From contig JAJEKV010000022.1 of NCBI GenBank assembly GCA_021234155.1, forward strand, positions 3,279,996-3,343,995: DNA of 64,000 bases, given 5' to 3'. How positions within the stretch are numbered: position 1 is the first letter of the stretch; the number at the start of each line of letters is the position of its first letter. This DNA is from Isoetes taiwanensis. Lineage: Eukaryota; Streptophyta; Lycopodiopsida; Isoetales; Isoetaceae. Positions 54,664 through 64,000 of this stretch are shown here, piece by piece. A program made the translations under genes and the position numbers. A model generated the notes under the pieces. It saw only the letters and a list, made by a program, of their open reading frames with translations. It had not been told where the DNA came from and did no database searches.

Positions 54664-55609
54664 GGGGCAAGCTACGCAATTAGTTTGGTCAAAGAAAGAA
54701 ATGTGAATGCCCCACGGAGCAATATTTTGCAGGCACCACCTAGGTCGATTGACTACGAGAGTGTGATTTTATGAGCTATTTTGGCACTTCTTGGAGAAGA
54801 GATGGACTTCTACCCATTTAAATTTGCTCCCCAGTGTAATGTCGACATTCTAAGTCCATTGACAGAGCCAATTCACTTTTTTGGAGTGGGGGAGAGGACT
54901 TTTGGGGTAATATGCTTTCAGGGGAATTTAATGACTTCCTCTACGTGATGACACGGTGATCCTGGTTGAGTCTGACATAGGCGAGGATGCCACAACACCC
55001 ATCCGAGCAACCTGTTGTTGGGCAGCCGAGCTGACAACCTTCCCCAAGTTGAATAAGACCAGGACTTTGCGCCATTGCCTCACTAGAAAAGAGAGGCCAG
55101 ACCCTATGAGACAAACTCCAAAAAAAAATCCTGAGGCAGCCTTTCTTGGCGGCGCTCCTCCGGGAAGCTGTATGCTAATCCCACCTCCCTCGCCCCTCCC
55201 CCCTCTCCCCCCCTTCCAGAGCTTGTTTCCCCAATGAGACCGTTAAATCCTCCATTCAAGGACTTTGCTTTGAGCATGTCCAAAAAAATCCAAGGTCAAC
55301 CCAGAAAAACCTATCAAACTGCAAAGTGTCCTGCGTGGACCATGTAGAAATCCCAAGTGTTTTCTCGTTTGGGCAGTATAGAGGCTCTAGAATGGCAATT
55401 TGACTTCGCCATATCAACTAGAATGGCAAAGTTACTCTAAGGACCAAGTTACATGGTCAGTTAAGGCAACGAAAGAAACATGAACACTCTATATGGCAGT
55501 GTTCCGTAACCACCTCCTAGGCCAATTGACTATGAATGTATTGGACATGAGCTACTCTGGCGCTTCTTGAAGAAGGGTGGTCTTCTGCCCACGAAACTTG
55601 CTTCCCAGT
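54664..55609 (-). repeat. 0.8-kb monomers, block C left part
   Basis: A partial and a full monomer match 34140-35101, with a small deletion near 54934 relative to block A. Confidence 0.7.
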
Positions 55610-56009
55610 CAGGGAATAAATTACTAATCACATATTTCTTATTAGCCAGAATGACTTTAGCTAAACTTGCTCGATATTAATCCCAAAACTTTCTGTGATT
55701 TAACTAAACTCTATATATTTTTCTTTTCATACTTTCTAGCATTTAGATAAACTAACCCAAACATCATCCCAAAAATTTCTGTGGTGTGGCCATCGGAAAT
55801 ATTAAGCCAAATTACTATACTTGTTTTCAACTGTTTCCACCTATTTTAGTCATTTTCTTTGTGAAAACATCCTATATTATAATGTTTTGATGTGTTGTAT
55901 CAAGCCCTAAATCGAAGGGTGAGGATTTGATTGGATTTGAAGACCTAAATCCGACGGCCATAAGAAGAATGGAAATTGGTAAGAGTATCGGGCGCCCAAA
56001 AGCAGTCTC

Positions 56010-56201
56010 TTGGAGGAAATTCCCCACCCATTCGTTGAGCTACATTGTATTCTCCATTGGCAGGGAGAAAGCTCCCCGGTTTGCTTCGGTAGCGACAGCA
56101 TTGAGGACCATGATGCTTATTCGGAAGGATCTTGGGGCGGCGGCAGTTATAGGGATGGAAGCTGTGTATGCAAAAAGAGCTTCAACAGAAATATAGACTA
56201 G
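56010..56201 (+). CDS. Open segment in Helitron 2, possible captured exon
   Basis: Sixty-three codons are open (HPFVELHCILHWQGESSPV, then SIEDHDAYSEGSWGGGSYRD) with gene-like composition and a stop at the end. There is no ATG in frame at the beginning. I do not recognise the family. A competing frame over 55927-56196 is also open, so coding status is uncertain. Confidence 0.25.
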   Translation: MEEIPHPFVELHCILHWQGESSPVCFGSDSIEDHDAYSEGSWGGGSYRDGSCVCKKSFNRNID

Positions 56202-56820
56202 GAGATTCTATGCCAGCTCTATGAACTTTGTAACTGGAGCTCCAACTTCCTGGAAGCTTAGCTATTTTGGCTTCGTGGGGGTTTTCTTTTGGAGTTTTTG
56301 GATGAGCTTGAATGATGGGCGGACTGGCAATTTCAAACGAGGGTTTTGGGTAAAGTAACTTAGGCAAACTAGAGTATTGCAATAATGAACTAAAAGCACA
56401 TAATAACTTCTTGTTTTAATTAAAAAACCCTCCATATATATCAAGACCCTTTGCAGAGCTCTGGAGCGTTTGCCAGAGGCTGTGGGGCGAGCAGGCATCA
56501 CCAATTTGATTTCCATTGTTCTGCTTTGCATTTCTGCTCCGAGATCAAAATAATAACGGACTTCTTAGTTCCGTATTCCACCTGAACAATTTTTCTAATT
56601 TCGACACTGCCAATGCTCCATGCCAGCGATTATCTGATATGGCTGCTACAGATAATTTTGAATTTCGTTGGTTGTTTTTGCTTGCATGTATAGCTATGGT
56701 TCCAGCTTTACTTTGTTTAAAATTGTATGCAGCGATACGGCAAAAAATCTCGCATGCTTGCCTTCTACCCAGGCCACATGTCTTGCCATTCTGTTGAACT
56801 GTAGGAACAATTTGCCTCAG

Positions 56821-56894
56821 TGATGCTCATGCCACTATAGATGAATTGAGCTCAGAGCAACTCTGCAACTCTTATAGTGATTGTGCTCTTCAAG
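56821..56894 (+). CDS. Possible captured exon in Helitron 2
   Basis: A 74-bp block between an acceptor (TTTGCCTCAG) and a strong donor (CAAG|GTGAGT) is open: DAHATIDELSSEQLCNSYSD then CALQ. A diverged duplicate of its 3' part plus donor region lies about 120 bp downstream (56985-57030). The source gene is not recognised. Confidence 0.35.
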
Positions 56895-58142
56895 GTGAGT
56901 AACAGTTTTTAGCACACAAAAATGGACAACATCAGATGAATATATAAACATGGCAAAGCAGGGTGCATTAAGCCCTTGTGCATTAAGCCCTTCTGATTGT
57001 GCTTGAATTTGCCCTCTTCATGGTGACTAACAGATGGAGGCCTCATTTGCATTTGGCACAGAAAGATGGACACCATGTAAACATGGAAAAGCAGGGTGCA
57101 TTAAGGTCTTCTGCAGACTTTGCGCTTGGTGTTCTCCATGCAGCCAGTTGATATGATAAGATTTTAAACACAAGACAGTTTGCTTCAGGATGGTATGCCA
57201 ATCAGGTAAAGACTCATTCTCAGCGCATTAATTTTTACATGCATCTGTTATTCGATCTTATGCGGAAGTTAAAGGCAATGACAATTGACCTTCCCTGTGG
57301 CTTAAGGAAGGCAACTAGAGGTGCATATTAGGACAGTTAAAAATGAAGTTGTTAATGGGGATATAAGATCATTCACAAAGCATGTGATTGCCAAGATTAG
57401 AGGTCAAATGGAGATCTTTTTGCTGCTGAAATTCCGTTGTTTGTGTTGCCTTTTCAACTTGCATTTGTTTGAAGTTGAGCTTGCTGAGATTGCCATGTGA
57501 CCTAGAGCATTTTGTAGTGATGAAGATCTTATACAAAATTATTTTCCTGTCTTTTATGCTCGATTGTTTCCACACATTTTGGGGAAATAATTTGAACAGA
57601 TTGTCCTGTATCTGAAGATGCAAATTATGCCTATAAACTTCACAGTGGGACAATGTGAATTCTGCTAGCACATGCTCAAGGATGTAGGATAATTATAATT
57701 CTTTTCTTTTCCATGTTGGTCAATGATGCCTTTATGGTGTAAAACCCTTTTTTACTTTTGTATTTGTATTCTAAGAAGTGCAATGGTTCAATATAAGCAA
57801 AACTAGGAAGTGCAATGGTTCAATATAAGCATTTTGCTGAATACTTCCACTTTCTATTAAATAACAAACTCTAACGAATAATGAAATGATACAATTTGGC
57901 AAATGACAAAAAGGAGGGTTGTTTTTCATAATTCCTTTCTAAATGCAGCCCCCCAATCCATACTAATCCATACTAAACTAACTATGTGCAACTATAATCC
58001 AAGACACAAAACGCACAAGCCAAACTAATGAATTGCAACTATTGTAACTGCGCATTCAACTCATATGCAATGACAACTATATGAAGAAAATACATACGCC
58101 TCTTTTGGCATATAACATTACGCCTCTTTTGGCATATAACAT

Positions 58143-58172
58143 ATGCCCAGCAACGCTGGGCACCGTAACTAG
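58143..58172 (+). other. Helitron 2 3' terminal hairpin and CTAG
   Basis: TGCCCAGC and GCTGGGCA pair around AAC, then ACCGTAA and CTAG. This is the canonical Helitron 3' end. Confidence 0.93.
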
Positions 58173-58529
58173 TTCTAAAATAATGCTATTAACAAAATCT
58201 ATAATTCAAATTGACTTATAATCCTAGAAACTAAACTACTAATCATATATTTCTTATAAACCATAATGATATTAGCTAAACTAGCCTGAAATTCATTCTA
58301 AAAGTTTCTAAGTTTCTATGGTTTAGCTAAACAATACAAAATTTCACTCTCTTACTTTCTAGCATTTGGCTAAAGAGCTCCAGGATTGGTGCAGTCGCAA
58401 AAAAAATTAAGCTAAAATTATTATTTTTTCCTAATTTTTTCCCTTTACTTTAGCCAATTTTTTTCAAAATTGTCCTAAAAAATTGCCAAATAGCTAAGTT
58501 TAGCCCGTAAATTATTCCATGTTCCCAGT

Positions 58530-59599
58530 GCAATGTCGATGTTCTAAGTTCATTGACAGAGTCGATTCACATTTTCGGAGTGCGGAATAGGACTTTTGGG
58601 GCAATCTACTTTCAGTGGAATTTAATGATCTGTCTTTTGGCATCACCACCCTCCCTCTACGTGATGACACGATACCAAGATCCTGGTTGAGTCTAACATA
58701 GGCGAGGATGCCACAACACCCATCCGAGCAACTTATTGTTGGGCAGCCGAGCTGGCACCCTTCCCCAAGTTGAACAAGACCAGGACTTTGCGTCGCTGCC
58801 TCACTAGAGAAGAGAGGCCAGACCCTATGAGACGGACTCCAAAAAAAATCCCCAGGTAGCCATTCCTCGCGGCGCTCCTCCGGGAAGCCGTATGCTAATC
58901 CCACCTCCCCTCCTCCCCTCCCTCTCTTCCAGAGCTTGTTTTCCCTATGCAACCATCAAATCCTCCATTCAAGGACTCTACTGTGAGTAGGTCCAAAAAA
59001 ATCTAAGATGGGCCCGGGAAAACCTATCAAACTGCGAAGTGTCCTGCGTGGACCATGTAGAAACCCCAAGTGTTTTCTCGTTCGGGCAGTATAGAGGCTC
59101 CAGAATAGCGATTTGACTTCACCATATCAACTGGAATGGCAAAATTAGCCTAGGAACCAAGTTATATGATCAGTTAAGGCAATGAAAGAAACAACAACAC
59201 TCTATATGGCAGTATTCCGTAACCACCTCCTAGGCCAATTGACTACGAATGTGTTGGACATGAGCTATTTTGGCACTTCTTGAAGAAGGGGTGGTTTTCT
59301 GCCCACAAAACTTGGTCTTTAGGGTAATGTCGACGTTCTAAGTCCATTGGAAGTGCCCGTTCACATTTTCGGAGTGAGGGAGTTGCTTATCTGTTGCTAA
59401 GGCCATAAGGAAAGGACATTTCGGACAAGCTGCTTTCGGAAGGTTTTAAGGATTTGTTTTCTGGCATCAACACTTTCCCTCTACATGATGTCACTACGCA
59501 AGATCCTAGTCGAATCTAACTAGGACATGGCCTCCGAAACGTAAACCTTGTATGTTGCTAGGTTATTGAAGGGTTTACGTTATGGAGGTCGAATTTTCG
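58530..59599 (-). repeat. 0.8-kb monomers, block C right part
   Basis: Full and partial monomers match 35707-36780, including the intact inverted repeat near 59530-59590. Confidence 0.7.
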
Positions 59600-60365
59600 T
59601 CGTTTTTACTTGGGACATAGTGGAGAAGTTGCACTTGAAGATGCGAAGCAATAGGAATTGACGAAATGGGATTTGGATCTATCCTCCTCCCGCTGTGGCA
59701 ATTAGAAATCAAGAGCTAACTGTATATAGATTATCATTAAAGTCTAATGCAAAATCTGACCATATAGTTTGTCTTCCTCTCCTATGCCCACTGAATCATT
59801 TTGGGATACGTGTATACAATGTGATACCTCTCAGTTGTATTAGTTCACACACATGTTTTCATATGGATATGGTGTGTTAGAACCTCCATGTTGCTTAAGG
59901 CAATCAATCTTTGTGCAACATCATGGAAAAATGCATCAATGACATTAGGATCCCTAAAGAAAAATGAGGTAGTTGCACTCAGATCTAATTATCTCAATAT
60001 GTGCTAATTTTTTTCAAATGATTTTTGGAGGAGCAACCAGAGAAAGTTTGTGGTGAGATGTAAGAAAAAATTTGGCTCAATTTGGATTTGGAATGTCAGA
60101 AAAAATCGGGTTCGAAGTTAGAAGAAAATTTGGCCAATGCACTTCTTCAAGACACAAAAAGGTTGGCATATCACTCCAAAATTATTACCTTGGGCTTATG
60201 GAAAGGGCGAGACTGTGTTGGGCATATGTTGGGCAAAAATGTTGGAAATATGTTGGAACCAAATGTTAAACAAACTGCTTTATATGTTAACGGACCTTGA
60301 TTATGCATGTTTGTAGATAAATATTAACAACTTAAATTTGAATGCTAATTTAGAGTTCATTCTAA
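59600..60365. other. Block C spacer, no gene
   Basis: The spacer matches 36781-37540 with small deletions. No coding or RNA feature was recognised. Confidence 0.6.
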
Positions 60366-61422
60366 CTCAAACATGCCAAGCGGGCTCCAATTTGCCAAGG
60401 TGGTTCAAACATGCCACCTAGACTCCAACATGCCACTTAGGTTCCAACATGCCACCTAGGCTCAAACATGCCAAGGTTGCCCAAACATGCCACCTAGGCT
60501 CAAACATGCCACCTAGACTCCAACCTGCCACCTAGGCTCCAACATGCCATCTAGGCTCATATATGTCAAGGTGGGTCAAATATGCCAGGGGGGCTCCAAC
60601 ATGCCACGTAGGCTGTAACATGCCATGGTGGCTCAAACTTGCCAAGAGGGCTCAAACACACTTAGGCTCCAATAGGCCACCTAGGCTCGAACATGAACAT
60701 GCCACCTAGGCTCAAACATGCCAAGGTGGCTCAAACATGCCAAGATGGCTCAAACACGCCACCTAGGCTCCAACATGCCACTTAGGCTTAAACATGACAC
60801 ATGGGCTCCAACATGCCACATAGGCTCCAACATGCCAAGGTGGCTCCAACATGCCACATGGGCTGCAACATGCCACCTAGGCTACAACATGGCACCTAGG
60901 CTCAAACATGCCACATGGGCTCCAACATGCCACCTCGGCTCAAATATGCCAAGGTGGCTCAAGCATGCCACCTAGGCTCCAACATGCCATGGTGGCTCAA
61001 ACATGCCACGCGGGCTCCAACATGCCACCTAGTCTCAAACGTGCCAAGATGGGTCAAGCATATCGTCTAGGCTCCAACATGCCACCTAGACTCCAACATG
61101 ACACCTAGGCTCAACATGCCACCTAGGCTCAAACGTGCCAAGGTGGCTCAAACATGCCACCTAGGTTCCAACATGCCACCTAGGCTAAAACAATGCCATG
61201 TAGGCTCCAACATGCCACCTAGGCTCCAACGGCTCAAACATGCCAAGGTGGCTCAAACATGCCACGCGGGTTCCAACATGCCACCTAGGCACAAACATAC
61301 CACCTAGGCTCCAACATGCCAAGGTGGCTGAAACATACCACATGGGCACCAACCTGCCAAGGTGGCTCAAACATGCCACATGGGCTCCAACATGCCACCT
61401 ACGCTTAAACATGCCAAGGTGG
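60366..61422 (+). repeat. 19-bp minisatellite array, block C (truncated)
   Basis: The same unit and left flank occur as in A and B, but only about 55 units. It ends CCAAGGTGG directly against LINE sequence, with no CT run or ORF1. Confidence 0.95.
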
Positions 61423-62700
61423 ATAAATTCTCCAATCTCTGGGATGGTAAGGAAACAAAATATCCACCAAGGCAGTTTCAGAAAGGTATGGAATATTAAA
61501 CTCAGTACCTGCCAGCTCAAGAACCCATTCTGACCAAAGGCAGTTTCTAGCCTTGTGCCATAGCTGCCAAATAAAAGATTTAATCTTAGGGTTGATTGGG
61601 GAGTTCCACATAAATCTCAGATTGTCTGAACGCCTGTCTGCAGATATATCCCACTTTAAATGTAAGGATAGGGTGTAACCTCTTGTCAGGAACTTGTAGA
61701 TCAGACTAACTTTATAATAAATTTTCCCTTTATGATGCCATTGGATGTCTTCATTGTGCCAAATGCCCTGGCTTAAGCAAACCTTAATAGCATTATAAAG
61801 CCTTTCATTTTCCTCGTCCAAGTCAGCCAGAACAGAATCATGAAACTCAATGAAAACCAGGTCATTAAAAAGGTGAGAGATATGAGTGATACGTCTATCT
61901 GACCATTTTCTGCATTGAATAGGAAAATTCATAGCCAAGCACATGTTAGGATTATTAAGAATAAAAGAAGGGTTCCAGAAAATAGATTGATCTTTAGACA
62001 GCCCTTCCTTCCAGCTATACATCTTGCAGACAACCTTCCAAGCCTTGATCCATTTTTTGATGATGCCTGGGATATTATTTGGAACCTTGAAGTCAAAGAA
62101 GAGACTCTCTGGCAACTGCATCTTGACATTCCTCCAGCCAAAGGGTTTGCATCTAGATAAGTAATGTCTAACAAGGCAAGACACAGGATGATTGATCTTG
62201 TTAAAGCCAGCTCTGTAAATATACTTGGCAGCCAGGGCCATACTCTGCTTTTCAATGTCAATAATACTCAATCCACCATTTTTCTTACTTTTCATACACT
62301 CCTTCATAGCCACAGGAATCCAAGTTCTACTAGTTCCCCCACTAGCTATAAATCTACCAAGAATGCTTTGAAGTTTGGAGGTGACTTTCTTTGGAGCTAA
62401 AAGAATGGAGGATTGATAAACATGAGAGACAGAAATAACTGAATTAGCCAAGACTGCTTTACCATTCTTGGAGAGAAACTTACTGTTTAATAGATCAGCT
62501 TTCCTATTAAATTTCTCAATGATATCCCCCCAGAGCTCACTAGCATTACTTCTCAAAGCAAAAGGAATACCTAGAATTTTAGATTTAGTGATGGGAGAGA
62601 TATACTCACAGCCGAGATTATGAGCAAAATTCTGCCCTGTTACCTGATTGTATGCTATCAACTTTGACTTGGTAGGGTTAATCTTACATCCAGAAGTGTT
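61423..62700 (-). pseudogene. LINE 2 ORF2: RT connection and start of zinc-binding tail
   Basis: About 420 codons are open: KILGIPFALRSNASELW, LSKNGKAVLANSVISVSHVY, SSILLAPKK, and KKNGGLSIIDIEKQSMALAAKY. These are the standard thumb and connection blocks of plant L1 RT. Near the end WNSPINPKIKSFIWQLWHKA begins the zinc-binding RT domain, but the frame runs out of LINE sequence before the Cys/His cluster, where the last residues are encoded by the minisatellite. It belongs to a LINE clade different from the 23.8-30.0 kb element, judged by many residue differences in shared blocks. Confidence 0.88.
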
Positions 62701-63625
62701 GCCAAAGTTATTGAAGCAGCTCGTGAGTGTTGGTGATTGAAGCCTCCTCCATCTTGATAAAAAGGAGTGTCATCTACAAAATGAGCATTAAGAAATACCT
62801 GTTTGTCTGGGAGCTTCAAGCCTTTAATTCTGCCATCATTTTCAGATTTTTTGAGAGCACTGCTTAAAGCTTCCATAACTATAAGGAAGAGGAAGGGAGC
62901 CAAGGGGCAGCCTTGTTTCACACCTCTTTTAATCTCAAAGAAAGGGCTGCATTCATCATTGATTAGAACAGAAGATCTGGAATTCTTGAGAATGGCCAAA
63001 AACATGCTGGTAACATCATGAGAGAATCCCATCTTATGACAACATTTAATCAAGAATCTCCAAGAGACAGTATCAAAAGCTTTAGTGATATCTAATTTGA
63101 GAAGGCCAATGTCTTGCTTGGTTTCTTTAGCCCAATTCATACCAATATTGGCCATCACTACATTGTCTAAGATAAATCTATCCTTGAGATAGGCTGATTG
63201 ATTGTTGGAGATGACCATGTTGAGGATCTGTTTCAATCTGGAGGCAATGGTGGCAGAAATGATCTTATAAACAACATTGGTGAGGGAAATTGGCCTGTAA
63301 TCAGAAAAGGTAATTGGCTCCTCAATCTTGGGGATAAGGGTAATGAGGCTAGTATTAATTCTGCACTCCAAAGATCTAAGCATCAGAAATTCATTACACA
63401 AATTAGTAATGTCAGAGCCAATAATACCCCAAGTTTTTTTTTTAAATTCAGCAGGAAGGCCATCAGGCCCTGGGGTCTTACCATTTTCCATACCTGAGAC
63501 ATTTATGAAGAGTTCCTCATTGGTAAAAGGAGCTTTCAATGTGTCATTGTGATAATCTTGAATAACATTTTGCATGTGAATGAAATCATCCATTTCAGCT
63601 TCAGAGAAATCATGGTTAGTACCCA
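61423..63625 (-). mobile_element. Second L1-type LINE, both ends missing
   Basis: Minus-strand ORF2 sequence runs from reverse transcriptase to part of the zinc-binding tail. Its 3' side stops at the minisatellite without poly(A) or target duplication. Its 5' side is interrupted by the 5' end of Helitron 3 at 63626, so more LINE may lie beyond the window. Confidence 0.88.
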
Positions 63626-63626
63626 T
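62701..63626 (-). pseudogene. LINE 2 reverse transcriptase
   Basis: The frame carries MENGKTPGPDGLPAEFKK, FSDYRPISLTNVVYKIISA, NQSAYLKDRFILDNV, LLKLDITKAFDTVSWRFL, GVKQGCPLAPFLFLIVMEAL and the catalytic box as AHFVDDTPFY. FVDD replaces the usual YADD or FADD; both catalytic aspartates are kept. A frameshift near 62745 separates it from the next ORF. The apparent ATG at 63626 uses the first base of Helitron 3 and is not a real start. Confidence 0.9.
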
Positions 63627-64000
63627 CCTATAATATAATGTTATGGCGTAAGTGTTGGACCCAGCCCTAAATCCAAAGGTTGAGATTTAAGTTTGAGATT
63701 TAATGGTTGAGATTTAAACACCTAGGATTAGAGGATGAGCAGAGGATCCAAAAATAAACAAAGGAAAAGGTCATTAGGTTTTTTTTTTGGCACAAACGAG
63801 GATTCAAAAATACACAAAGGAAAAGGTCATTAGGTTCTTTTTTTTGTGCAAACGGGATCGTGCTATGCCAGCTTCTTCGAGCAGGGCACAAATCAAACCA
63901 GGGGTTTCCACTTCTTTGCATAGCAACAACAGTTTATAACCACAATTTTTGGCCGGCCAGAGAGTTACAGAGCAGGAAAGCCCTTGAGGAACATTTTGCC
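63626..64000 (+). mobile_element. Helitron 3, 5' end only
   Basis: After an A the sequence reads TCCTATAATATAATG, matching the 5' ends of Helitrons 1 and 2. It then shares the subterminal CAGCCCTAAATCCAAAGGTT with the CCCTAAAT box of Helitron 2. It lies inside LINE 2 and continues past the window end; no 3' end is visible. Confidence 0.8.
63742..63853 (+). repeat. Tandem duplication of ~56 bp in Helitron 3
   Basis: A block with ACAAAGGAAAAGGTCATTAG, a T run and CACAAAC or TGCAAAC occurs twice in direct succession. Confidence 0.85.

Larger units (their letters stand above)
55870..58172 (+). mobile_element. Helitron 2 (2,303 bp, non-autonomous)
   Basis: The element starts TCCTATATTATAATG after an A and ends CCGTAACTAG before a T. 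A perfect 8-bp-stem hairpin (TGCCCAGC-AAC-GCTGGGCA) lies nine bases before the CTAG. The paralogous MITE in blocks A (35346/35347) and B (46143/46144) has the uninterrupted target AAAACA^TTCTAAA, so both ends are exact. There is no Rep/helicase. The cargo includes exon-like blocks with splice sites, fitting gene-fragment capture, but I cannot name the source genes. Confidence 0.95.
55610..58521. mobile_element. hAT-like MITE, block C copy, split by Helitron 2
   Basis: The ends and TTCCCAGT duplication (55602-55609 and 58522-58529) are as in blocks A and B. Removing 55870-58172 leaves 609 bp, close to the other copies. Confidence 0.8.
54664..61422. repeat. Block C of the tandem segmental triplication, truncated
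   Basis: Block C repeats the block order up to the minisatellite array, then ends abruptly against a LINE at 61423. It includes the sequence from the junction GGCAAGCTACGCAATTAG on, also present in block A at about 34140, which shows where the duplicated unit begins. Helitron 2 is inserted in its MITE. Confidence 0.88.

Noticed and set aside
37541-61422. CRISPR-like appearance of a constant repeat with variable short parts
   Set aside because: The variable part is only five bases with a few recurring states, the unit is 19 bp, and the setting is a eukaryotic repeat region. It is a minisatellite.
1-64000. tRNA, rRNA or other structured RNA genes
   Set aside because: I looked for conserved tRNA A and B boxes and rRNA-like stretches and saw none I could support by eye; a covariance search was not possible.

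Overview
The window looks like repeat-dense nuclear DNA of a land plant. This rests on plant-type gene remnants (a VIP3-like WD40 pseudogene and a PDR/ABCG pseudogene), a long non-chromodomain Ty3/gypsy element of the Tat/Athila kind, L1-type LINEs with a DUF4283 domain, and Helitrons. I cannot place the clade from the sequence. I see no gene that is clearly intact and functional; nearly everything is a transposable element, a pseudogene or a tandem repeat.

Layout. 1-8.8 kb: copies of an unclassified ~0.8-kb repeat (1-360, 4372-5530), an unrecognised two-exon remnant (1643-2225), a PDR-type ABC transporter pseudogene (2524-3558), a CG-rich ACGTC-motif segment, a LINE fragment on the minus strand (about 5930-7815) and a VIP3-like pseudogene (7940-8450). 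8.88-19.98 kb: one complete Ty3/gypsy element with two LTRs and a GTTTG target duplication. Its gag-pol is decayed. Between pol and the 3' LTR it carries an antisense cysteine-rich ORF with a TATA box and a 949-codon coiled-coil ORF. 20-23.8 kb: no clear gene. 23.83-30.0 kb: one LINE that looks full length, on the minus strand, with a 17-bp target duplication and poly(A); its DUF4283 domain is in frame with endonuclease and the start of reverse transcriptase. 31.89-33.71 kb: Helitron 1, containing about 0.9 kb of almost pure purine.

34.06-61.42 kb is a tandem segmental triplication (blocks A, B, C). Each block has 0.8-kb monomers, an hAT-like MITE, an AT-rich spacer and a large array of 19-bp minisatellite units. 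In A and B these are followed by the ORF1 part of a LINE with an animal-L1-type RRM and by a ~3-kb tail. Insertions unique to one block (a MULE-like MITE in A, Helitron 2 in C) have empty sites in the other blocks, so their boundaries can be read to the base. Block C ends where its array abuts a second LINE (61423-63625, minus strand), which is itself cut by the 5' end of a third Helitron (63626 to the window end).

The interest lies in mobile-element biology: a Helitron family with readable termini and one paralogous empty site, a retrotransposon with two extra ORFs on opposite strands, a possible link between a 19-bp tandem array and a LINE ORF1, and a layered insertion history inside a triplicated segment. 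All family names come from motif recognition by eye, with no database search.
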